From contig OMZO01000001.1 of NCBI GenBank assembly GCA_900315525.1, positions 124,001 to 188,000 of the forward strand: a DNA stretch of 64,000 bases. Direction: 5' to 3'. Under the pieces are notes generated by a model. The model was not told the DNA's origin and searched no databases. It saw only the letters and a program-made list of their open reading frames with translations. This stretch comes from an uncultured Prevotella sp. (GTDB taxonomy: Bacteria > Bacteroidota > Bacteroidia > Bacteroidales > Bacteroidaceae). The position numbers and the translations under genes were made by a program. This document shows, one piece after another, positions 26,136 through 33,583 of the stretch. Within the stretch, counting starts at the first letter, position 1, and each line of letters begins with the position of its first letter.

Positions 26136-28556
26136 TTATTTGTTCACTTTCCATTCGAGCACACCGCCCGACTCGCCCTTCTGGAGCTTGGCGAGGATCT
26201 TCAGTCCCGTCGTCTTCACGGGCGTGAAATCGACACTGTTGTAGCAGTCCTTGCGCACGGTATAGGGACTGTGACCCTCGACCTCCTGCCACTCGCCCTT
26301 GGCGTCCTTGTAGTAAAGGCTCCATGATTCTGGGGTACGGAAGTTACCATCATAGTGGTCGAAGTCGAGCCAATACACCTGTACGTTCGATACCTCGTAT
26401 GCCTGGTCGAACTGATAGGTGATGGCCTCGGTGGTGCCCTGCTTCAGCCACCAGTAGTGGTAGGGCTTCGAGGTGTCGGAGGAGCGCTTGGGCTCCCACT
26501 GGTCGTTGGCGCCGCCAGCATAGGAATCAACAGGTGCCGTCTCTGGTGCATCGTTTTGGATAGGACCACGATTGCAGAAGGTCTGAGCCTTCGAGGCAAT
26601 CGTCGGTAGTGGAGTGGCTACAGCCTTGACAGGCGTATTGGCAATCCAGATCTCCATCTGCTCGTTGCCACGATTGTTCCAAGTAGAATAAGGGATAGCA
26701 CGGAACTTCACGTCTTTCACCTCACCGTCTTGCTGCAGCTCCTTAGCATTGCCTTCAAGCACCATTACACCATTCAGGAGGTTCTGCTCGAAATGGGCGC
26801 TGACGGGCGCACTGTCCAGGATATACTTGTTGAAGACCTTGTGGTCGGCATGGTCTGCACCTTCGAGACAGAACACGATAGGACCGCGCTCGAGGGCCAC
26901 CTTGCCACGATCGTCCTCAGCATTGTCGTTAGCCACAATGCGACGCACGTCCATCGGGAAATTGAGTTCGATGACGTCGCCCTTCTTCCAACTGCGATTC
27001 AGGGTGATATAGTCACGATTCTCTGGATAGAGTGCCTGACCGTTCACACTGACGCTATAAGTCTTGGCCTTGTCCTGATACTGATAAAGGTCATTGTTCG
27101 TGGGTGAGGTCTTCAACCAGGAAGGGATGCGGAACTTGATGGCAAATTTGCCGCTGCCCTTTGTCATCTTGATGCGAATCTTACCATCCCAGGGATAGTC
27201 GGTAGTCTGCTCCAGTTCGATGTTACCAATCTTGGCCTTGCCCTGTGCATAGAGGTTCACGAAGATATCCTTCCCCTGTTGGGCATAGATATAACCAGGA
27301 ACGGAAGCTACAAAACGGGTGATATTACCTGGACAGCAGGCGCAACCGAACCACTTCTGGCGCTCGTGCTCGCCGTCGCTCTCCAGCGGGTTGTCGTAGA
27401 AGAACTTGTCGCCACTCAGTGAGACACCGCTCAACACATTATTATATAAGGCAAGCTCGCATACGTCGATATATTTCGATTCACCAGTGGCGAGGAACAT
27501 ACGATAATTCCAATATACGTTGGCGATGGCAGCACAGGTCTCGCAATAGGCCGTATGATTGTTCAGTTCGTAGTTAGGACCAAAGCCTTCGCCCTGTGGA
27601 CGACTGCCGATACCACCAGTGATGAAGAGTTTCTTCGAGGACATATTCTCCCAGATACGCTCCAGGGCCTCCTGATAAGCCTTGTCGCCCGTGAGGGCAG
27701 CCACGTCGGCAACGCCCGAATAGAGATAGCCGGCACGCACGGCGTGACCCACGATCTCCTCCTGCTGGAGGATGGGCATGTGGTCCTGCGAATACTCGCT
27801 GGGCCTGTGCCCGTCGGTGCAGCGCCCTGTCTCGTCCACGAAATACTTGGCGCCTTCGAGGTACTTCTTGTTGCCCGTCACCTTGTAGAGCTTGCAGAGT
27901 GCCATCTCAATGATGGGATGCCCGCCCGGACGGTGGATCTGTCCCTCGTTGGGACCGAAGGTCTTGCAGACGAGGTCTGCGTTCTTGATGGCCACGTTGA
28001 GGAAGGTCTTCTTGCCCGTCGCACGATAGTGGGCAACGGCGCTCTCGATCAGGTGGCCTGAGTTGTAGAGCTCGTGCGAGTTGATCTTCTCCCACTTACG
28101 GGTGCCCCACCAGCCGCTCAGGCGCGTACATTTATTAGTAACGCAAGTGGTCAGGTAGCCGTCGGGCTCCTGGGCCTGGGCGATGATGTTGATCACGGAG
28201 TCGAGATAGTGGTCGAGCTTCGCATCGTAGTGGACGGCCAGCGAGTAGGAGGCTCCCTCGATCACCTTGTAGGGGTCGGTATCGTCGAACGAGAAGTCGC
28301 CGCGATGCTCACCCTTGATCAGTCCGGCGGCAATCGCGAAGTTGTCGAAACGGCCGTTCACCTCGCACTCATGGAAGGCGGAGGGGATAGAGACCGTGCG
28401 GTTGATCTCGATGCGGGGCGACCAGAAACCGTCGTTCAGGTGTACCTGGGTGAAGGACACCTCCTGAATCGGAGCCTGGGGCTGTGACTTCTTTGCGGCA
28501 CTGGCGGTAATGGTCAGTGCAGTCATGCCTATCAGGAATAATACTCTTTTTTCCAT
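26136..28556 (-). CDS. GH127/GH146 (DUF1680) beta-L-arabinofuranosidase-type enzyme
   Basis: An 806-residue secreted enzyme (signal peptide MEKRVLFLIGMTALTITASA). The (alpha/alpha)6 catalytic domain carries the zinc-thiolate site known from HypBA1: CETC with Glu339 and Cys341, and CACCP with Cys407-Cys408, of which the first Cys is the expected nucleophile. An N-terminal FDDTDPYKVIEGASY block and PDGYLTT are also family signatures. A C-terminal beta domain of about 150 residues (YHYWWLKQGTTEAITYQF onward) resembles a carbohydrate-binding discoidin-like module. GH127 members cleave beta-L-arabinofuranosides, for example on hydroxyproline of extensins; other members have other sugars as substrates. 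First gene of the minus-strand PUL operon, ahead of SusC; a paralogue lies at 33584-36016. Confidence 0.88.
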   Translation of the reverse strand: MEKRVLFLIGMTALTITASAAKKSQPQAPIQEVSFTQVHLNDGFWSPRIEINRTVSIPSAFHECEVNGRFDNFAIAAGLIKGEHRGDFSFDDTDPYKVIEGASYSLAVHYDAKLDHYLDSVINIIAQAQEPDGYLTTCVTNKCTRLSGWWGTRKWEKINSHELYNSGHLIESAVAHYRATGKKTFLNVAIKNADLVCKTFGPNEGQIHRPGGHPIIEMALCKLYKVTGNKKYLEGAKYFVDETGRCTDGHRPSEYSQDHMPILQQEEIVGHAVRAGYLYSGVADVAALTGDKAYQEALERIWENMSSKKLFITGGIGSRPQGEGFGPNYELNNHTAYCETCAAIANVYWNYRMFLATGESKYIDVCELALYNNVLSGVSLSGDKFFYDNPLESDGEHERQKWFGCACCPGNITRFVASVPGYIYAQQGKDIFVNLYAQGKAKIGNIELEQTTDYPWDGKIRIKMTKGSGKFAIKFRIPSWLKTSPTNNDLYQYQDKAKTYSVSVNGQALYPENRDYITLNRSWKKGDVIELNFPMDVRRIVANDNAEDDRGKVALERGPIVFCLEGADHADHKVFNKYILDSAPVSAHFEQNLLNGVMVLEGNAKELQQDGEVKDVKFRAIPYSTWNNRGNEQMEIWIANTPVKAVATPLPTIASKAQTFCNRGPIQNDAPETAPVDSYAGGANDQWEPKRSSDTSKPYHYWWLKQGTTEAITYQFDQAYEVSNVQVYWLDFDHYDGNFRTPESWSLYYKDAKGEWQEVEGHSPYTVRKDCYNSVDFTPVKTTGLKILAKLQKGESGGVLEWKVNK

Positions 28557-28610
28557 TTTGCTGATTGGTTTTGGTTTTGTTCGTTATGTTAGCGGTTTAG
28601 AATTCTGCTG

Positions 28611-28618
28611 CAAAATAA
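28611..28618 (-). promoter_or_regulatory. Degenerate -7 element of the GH127-SusCD operon
   Basis: TTATTTTG on the minus strand, one mismatch from TAnnTTTG. It aligns with the -7 box of the CotH promoter when the two upstream regions are matched base by base, and sits 28 nt from the operator. Leader to the GH127 ATG is about 50 nt. Confidence 0.55.
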
Positions 28619-28646
28619 TAAAATAATGTTGAGACCGTATGCCACT

Positions 28647-28674
28647 ATCGTCCAAGATAATGCAAATATCGTCC
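28647..28674 (-). promoter_or_regulatory. Direct-repeat operator, GH127-SusCD side
   Basis: GGACGAT twice on the minus strand (plus-strand ATCGTCC at 28647-28653 and 28668-28674), period 21 bp, 28 nt upstream of the -7 box. Sequence context (TTTGGACGATATTTG, then CTTGGACGAT) closely matches the CotH-promoter operator. Probable HTCS binding site. Confidence 0.78.
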
Positions 28675-28699
28675 AAAGTTGCGTAAAAAGGGCATATTT

Positions 28700-28728
28700 G
28701 GACGATTTTTCCAGCGAGTTTGGACGAT
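28700..28728 (+). promoter_or_regulatory. Direct-repeat operator, GH97 side
   Basis: TTTGGACGAT twice on the plus strand (GGACGAT at 28700-28706 and 28722-28728), period 22 bp, with the second copy 28 nt upstream of the -7 box at 28757. With the site at 28647-28674 it makes a divergent control region of two mirror-image operators. Confidence 0.78.
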
Positions 28729-28756
28729 ATTTTTATCCTGTTTACCGGAATGTTGC

Positions 28757-28764
28757 TATCTTTG
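28757..28764 (+). promoter_or_regulatory. -7 promoter element of the GH97-GH43-GH127 operon
   Basis: TATCTTTG, 20 nt before the GH97 ATG. No proper -33 TTTG is present, as at the other operator-controlled promoters. It lies inside the longer open frame and so fixes the GH97 start downstream of it. Confidence 0.7.
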
Positions 28765-28784
28765 CACCAGAATTAAACAAGCGT

Positions 28785-30788
28785 ATGAAAATGAACCTAA
28801 AGAAGCTACTAGCACTCGCCACCTTATTTATAATATATGGCAGTAACCTATCTGCCAAGGACTATACGGTGAGCTCGCCCAACGGCAAGAACGTGGCAAC
28901 AGTAGATGACAGTCTTAACATCACAGTATCCCACTCAGGAAAACAAGTGATGACAATCAAGGCTGACCAGACCTACTGTTTATTCCCACACTGGGAACAA
29001 AACGTTCCCACACTGGGAATAAAACGTTCCCACACTGGGAATATCAAGGGAGCCAGAACCTCCCGTATCGCCGAGTCCATTCAGGCACCATTCTATAGGC
29101 AGAGAAAGATTGATATCGAAGGAAAACAAATCGACCTGAAACTGCGTGATGGTTTCGGTATGCAAGTGAGAGCCTATGATGAGGGCGTAGCCTACCGTTT
29201 CTATACGACGAACAAGAAAGGGACGGTCATTGCCGATGAAACTGCAGATTTCCATTTCCCGGAGAATGCTAAAGCCTGGCTCGCCTACTCCTCCAACGAC
29301 GAAAAACCCTTTGCGATGGCCTTCCAGAACTATTACGACGAGACTCATCTCTCTAAGGCCAAGGATAAATACATATTCCTGCCTGCTACCATCGAGAGCG
29401 GCGACGTAAAGGTAACTATCCTCGAGAGTGACCTCCGTGCCTATCCAGGTATGTTCGTCAAGGCTGACGGCTTACATCTGAGAGCCGCCTTCGCAAAATA
29501 TCCAAAACGGATGGATTACTACAAATGGCGAGGCATGAGCTACGTAGCCGAGACCGAGGACTATATCGCCAAATCCAAAGGCCCAAGAACCTATCCTTGG
29601 CGCGTGATGGCCATCACGGAACAGGATACCGAAATGCCAGTGAACAATCTCGTTTATGCCCTCGCCACACCCAATCAGATAGGCAGCACAGACTGGATCA
29701 AACCTGGAAAAGTAGCTTGGGACTGGTGGAACGACTGGAATCTGAAGGGTGTCGATTTCGAGGCTGGCATCAACACGCGTACCTATCAATACTATATCGA
29801 CTTCGCAGCTAAGAACCATATCCCCTATGTAGTACTCGACGAAGGCTGGTACGACTCATCAAAAGGCGACATCATGAACCCCATCCCTGCCATCGACCTG
29901 CAAGGACTGATCGACTACGGCAGGGAGAAAGGTGTCAGCATCGCGCTATGGACCGTATTCAATGTGCTCGACGAACACCTGACTGAAGCCTGCGAGAAAT
30001 ACGCCAAGATGGGTGTCAAGGGTTGGAAAGTGGATTTCATGGACCGTAACGACCAGACGGCTGTGGAAATGGCAGAGCGACTCGCCAAGACTTGTGCCCA
30101 GTACCAGTTCTTCCTCGACTATCACGGCTTCTACGCACCTACTGGTATGAGCCGCACCTATCCGAACATCCTCAACTACGAGGGCGTATTCGGTATGGAA
30201 GAGGCTCGTTGGGCAAAGAAAGAGACGGATATGCCACGCTACGATGTCACCTTCCCCTTCATCCGCATGATGGCCGGACAGGTGGACTTCACGCCTGGTG
30301 CTATGCGTAATGGCACGAAAGAAAATTGGGTAGAATGCTATCAGAATCCAGTATCGATGGGCACCCGTTGCCACCAATTGGCATGCTACATTGTCCACGA
30401 CTCACCTTTCACCATGCTCTGCGATACGCCCACCAACTATGAGCGCGAACAGCCCTGCGTGGATATCATCACCAGTCTCCCCGACACATTCGACGAAACA
30501 AAGATAATACAAGGTAAGTTAGGTAGTTATATTATTGTAGCCCGTCGGAACGGTAGCGACTGGTATCTGGGCGGACAGACGAACTGGGATGGACGGGATG
30601 TCGAACTCTCTCTCGACATCCTTCCCCCAGGCACGTACCAAGCTACCATCGTCAGCGACGGCATCAACGCCAACCACAACGCTGAAGACTACCGCATCGA
30701 GCAAAAGACACTGACAGCCAACGACCAACTGAGCCTCAAGATGGCCAATGGCGGTGGCTTCCTGATAAAACTGATCAAGCAGCAATAA
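28785..30788 (+). CDS. GH97 glycosidase, retaining alpha-galactosidase type
   Basis: A 667-residue secreted enzyme. The frame opens upstream at 28626 but the promoter at 28757-28764 and the signal peptide (MKMNLKKLLALATLFIIYG) place the start at 28785 (or 28791). N-terminal beta-sandwich, then the (beta/alpha)8 barrel: VAWDWWNDWNLKGVDF, HIPYVVLDEGWY, GVKGWKVDFMDRNDQ and VDYHG-like FFLDYHGFYAPTG. Asp417 in KVDFMD aligns with the catalytic nucleophile of retaining GH97 alpha-galactosidases, not with the inverting SusB type, which uses glutamates. An unusual run of three palindromic 22-bp repeats (28983-29041) lies in the N-terminal domain. First gene of the plus-strand operon with GH43 and GH127. 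Extensin serines carry alpha-galactose, which would fit. Confidence 0.85.
   Translation: MKMNLKKLLALATLFIIYGSNLSAKDYTVSSPNGKNVATVDDSLNITVSHSGKQVMTIKADQTYCLFPHWEQNVPTLGIKRSHTGNIKGARTSRIAESIQAPFYRQRKIDIEGKQIDLKLRDGFGMQVRAYDEGVAYRFYTTNKKGTVIADETADFHFPENAKAWLAYSSNDEKPFAMAFQNYYDETHLSKAKDKYIFLPATIESGDVKVTILESDLRAYPGMFVKADGLHLRAAFAKYPKRMDYYKWRGMSYVAETEDYIAKSKGPRTYPWRVMAITEQDTEMPVNNLVYALATPNQIGSTDWIKPGKVAWDWWNDWNLKGVDFEAGINTRTYQYYIDFAAKNHIPYVVLDEGWYDSSKGDIMNPIPAIDLQGLIDYGREKGVSIALWTVFNVLDEHLTEACEKYAKMGVKGWKVDFMDRNDQTAVEMAERLAKTCAQYQFFLDYHGFYAPTGMSRTYPNILNYEGVFGMEEARWAKKETDMPRYDVTFPFIRMMAGQVDFTPGAMRNGTKENWVECYQNPVSMGTRCHQLACYIVHDSPFTMLCDTPTNYEREQPCVDIITSLPDTFDETKIIQGKLGSYIIVARRNGSDWYLGGQTNWDGRDVELSLDILPPGTYQATIVSDGINANHNAEDYRIEQKTLTANDQLSLKMANGGGFLIKLIKQQ
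28983..29041. repeat. Three 22-bp palindromic tandem repeats inside GH97
   Basis: TTCCCACACTGGGAA occurs at 28983-28997, 29005-29019 and 29027-29041, joined by CAAAACG/TAAAACG. Each unit is a perfect hairpin (TTCCCA-CAC-TGGGAA). Because 22 is not a multiple of three, the three copies are read in three different frames (FPHWEQN, VPTLGIK, SHTGN). Loss or gain of one unit would shift the reading frame. Confidence 0.85.
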
Positions 30789-30791
30789 GAT

Positions 30792-33575
30792 ATGAAGAGA
30801 CGATTAGCGATAGCAGTCATAGTTGGCTGGGTACTTCTGGCGAGTGCCCAACCAATGGTCTATAATGCTTCTTCGGCGGGAAATCCCTTTATCCCAGGCT
30901 ATTTCGCCGACCCTACCATCAGAAAGTTTGGCGATACCTATTATCTCTATGCCACTACCGATGGCACGGGTAATGGCTATGGCCCGGCTCAGGTCTGGGT
31001 GAGCAAGGACTTCCAGAACTGGAAGAACACCGTGATGAACTGGCCCACTACAGAGGTGGTTTGGGCGCCCGATGTGGTACAGCAGCCCAACGGCTCTTTC
31101 CGTTACTACTACTGTGAGCCATGCAATATTAATATTGGTGAGAGCACATCTCCCATCGGTCCTTGGGAAAATATCCTTGGTAAGGAAGATGCCGTGATGG
31201 TGCCCGACCGTTATGTACACAATGTCATCACACTCGATCCCCAACTATTTCGTGATGACGACGGATCGGAGTATCTGTATTTTACCACCTGGGGCATCTA
31301 TAAAGGCTTTGGTTGTGGAGTTGCGAAATTGAATTCTGGGTATTTAAATCATAGGGACATGAATCAAGATGCTCGTCATTGGAACGAGAATGCACCATTT
31401 CCTATTGCTGCAGATGAATTCTTCTCCGAAAAACGACTCATTCCTAATACGGAGTTGAAAGATATCTTCGAGGCTCCGTATGTCTTCAAACATCATGGCG
31501 TTTATTATTTCACCTATTCATCTGGTTCCTGTCATGATCATACCTATCGAGTACAATATGCCACTTCGACTGTTGGACCCATGGGACCATTTGAATACAA
31601 AGGCTGCATCCTTGAGACCAATGCAGATCAGACGGTTCATGGTCCAGGCCATCACTCGATTTTTGAGAAGGATGGGAAATATTATATCGTTTACCATCGC
31701 CACAATCTGCCACGAAGCGTGCATGGTTTCAATCGTCAGGTTTGTATAGACGAGATGAAGTTCGACAGCAATGGAAATATACTGCCAGTCGTACCTACCC
31801 ACGATGCCCAGGGCGTTGACCTCTTCAAGACTCACACTTCGAAAAACCTCGCCTTGAATGCCAAGGTGACGGCATCTTCCTATTACGACGACTGGTTCCG
31901 CCCGGAGTATGCCGTTGATGATAACAATGCTACGCTATGGAAGGCTCGCAACTCCAATTGGGGGCGAGGCAGTCACCAAGACGAATGGTTACAAATAGAC
32001 CTTGGCAAACCCATGAAGTTCAATGAGGTATGGACGCAGTTCGAATACGCCACTTTCTTTTATCAGTATAAGATAGAGACATCGCTCGATGGCAAGCGAT
32101 GGACGCTCTATACTGATCGTACCAGCAACACCATGCAGGGCTCGCCTATGATAGACAAAGTAGCAGCCAAAGCCCGCTATCTGCGAATCACCATCACTGA
32201 TACGCAGAAAAATGGTCACATGCCTGCCATCTGGAACATCAAGGTCTGGCAGAAAGCTCCAGAACTGCCAGAGATCCATGTAGAGACCAACGACGGCTAT
32301 CCTGGTATGCATCAGAAGGACGTAGAGCCAGTCTCGCGCTATAGCACTGATGCCACAATAGACTTCAATGCTGCTGCCATAGCAGCATCTCAAGGCGCCA
32401 TACAGCCTTTCGATATCACAAAAGTAGGTTCGCTAAAGGCCAATAAGCCTATCCGCATGAGGGTAAAGGATGGCCGTTGGGCTATGTTCCTCAACGGCAC
32501 GCAACGTCTAGAGAGCGAGAAACCTATAACAGAAGACTTCAGCTATAATGCGCCATACACCATCTCTGCACTGGTATATCAGACAAAGATTGGACCTGTG
32601 CCTACAGTCGTTTCATTGTCAACATCGCATGCCGATCTCGCCACCACAGAGTTCCGTCTGGGCAGCGACCTCCAAACAGGTATCCTGAATCATAACGGTT
32701 CGTTTGAGAGTTTTGGATCTCCCAAGGCTGTCAAAGCCGCTGAAGGGCGCTGGACGCTGTGGACAGTCACCTATGATGGTTGGATGGAGCGTGTTTATAA
32801 AGACGGTCAACTCATTCATGAACAGAACAACTTCCTGATGGTCCGTCCTGAAGGTCATATTACCATCGGTGCAGACGGCTCAGGAGCCAACAACTTCATG
32901 GGTTATATCAGCCATTTGAACATCGTCCCTCAAGCTATGACTGCTCAGGAAGTGAAGGCCCTCTATGATGCCTACTGTATGACGGCACCCGTTACCTCGC
33001 TGGGTGATGATAACTTTGAGGAGATCGAGCCCGACAGCAAGTTCACGCTGCCGACAGCCATGAAGCCCGTCTATGAACATAAGGGTGAAATGAAATTAAG
33101 TGATGGTAACGCCGCCTTTAACGATGCCCCCCTAAAGAATGGCGGTTTGATCTGCAAAGAGATTGAGGGCGACTTCGTCGTGATGGCGCGCTTTGACGAT
33201 ATGGAAGGACTGGCAACGCGAAACATCACAGCCTATAACGATGGCGGTCTGCTCATCGGCAACGGGCAAGGCACCTATTATCAACTTGGTGTCTTTCCAC
33301 TCTACAACTGCGGTAACATGCTGACCATCCTCAGTGCGCAGGGGCGTCCGCAGTTCCCCAACTACACTGGCTACGACTTCGATCCCATCCTACAGTTCGA
33401 GCGTAGAGGCAATCAGCTCTTTGCCCGCACCAGTCGGGATGGCGTGACATGGACGAACATGCCAGGCTCACCCATTGAAGTCAGCAGTCCCAAACTCAGC
33501 ATCGGAGCCTACCAGACCACCTACAGCAACAACCCGTCGTGGGTGAAACTGCGTGATTTTATCATCTATCACTAA
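30792..33575 (+). CDS. GH43 glycosidase with discoidin and C-terminal beta domains
   Basis: A 927-residue secreted enzyme (signal peptide ending LLASAQ). GH43 five-bladed propeller at about 30-340 with the expected catalytic carboxylates: Asp40 (GYFADPTIRKFG), Asp149 (TLDPQLF) and Glu227 (DIFEAPYVF). Residues about 350-490 are an F5/8 type C (CBM32-like) domain (NLALNAKVTASSYYDDWF, AVDDNNATLWKAR, LQIDLGKPMKFNEVW). Then a LamG-like region (about 560-740; YISHLNIVPQAMTAQEVKALYD) and a final DUF1349-like beta module. GH43 members are mostly alpha-L-arabinofuranosidases or beta-xylosidases; with two GH127 genes in the same locus an arabinofuranosidase is favoured. The gene follows GH97 after 3 bp and precedes GH127 by 8 bp. 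Confidence 0.85.
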   Translation: MKRRLAIAVIVGWVLLASAQPMVYNASSAGNPFIPGYFADPTIRKFGDTYYLYATTDGTGNGYGPAQVWVSKDFQNWKNTVMNWPTTEVVWAPDVVQQPNGSFRYYYCEPCNINIGESTSPIGPWENILGKEDAVMVPDRYVHNVITLDPQLFRDDDGSEYLYFTTWGIYKGFGCGVAKLNSGYLNHRDMNQDARHWNENAPFPIAADEFFSEKRLIPNTELKDIFEAPYVFKHHGVYYFTYSSGSCHDHTYRVQYATSTVGPMGPFEYKGCILETNADQTVHGPGHHSIFEKDGKYYIVYHRHNLPRSVHGFNRQVCIDEMKFDSNGNILPVVPTHDAQGVDLFKTHTSKNLALNAKVTASSYYDDWFRPEYAVDDNNATLWKARNSNWGRGSHQDEWLQIDLGKPMKFNEVWTQFEYATFFYQYKIETSLDGKRWTLYTDRTSNTMQGSPMIDKVAAKARYLRITITDTQKNGHMPAIWNIKVWQKAPELPEIHVETNDGYPGMHQKDVEPVSRYSTDATIDFNAAAIAASQGAIQPFDITKVGSLKANKPIRMRVKDGRWAMFLNGTQRLESEKPITEDFSYNAPYTISALVYQTKIGPVPTVVSLSTSHADLATTEFRLGSDLQTGILNHNGSFESFGSPKAVKAAEGRWTLWTVTYDGWMERVYKDGQLIHEQNNFLMVRPEGHITIGADGSGANNFMGYISHLNIVPQAMTAQEVKALYDAYCMTAPVTSLGDDNFEEIEPDSKFTLPTAMKPVYEHKGEMKLSDGNAAFNDAPLKNGGLICKEIEGDFVVMARFDDMEGLATRNITAYNDGGLLIGNGQGTYYQLGVFPLYNCGNMLTILSAQGRPQFPNYTGYDFDPILQFERRGNQLFARTSRDGVTWTNMPGSPIEVSSPKLSIGAYQTTYSNNPSWVKLRDFIIYH

Positions 33576-33583
33576 ATAAGAAT

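Noticed and set aside
28626-28784. 53-codon N-terminal extension of GH97
   Set aside because: The stretch holds both operators and the -7 box; the signal peptide starts at 28785.
28983-29041. CRISPR array
   Set aside because: Only three repeats, 7-nt joints instead of spacers, no cas genes, and the block is inside a coding sequence.
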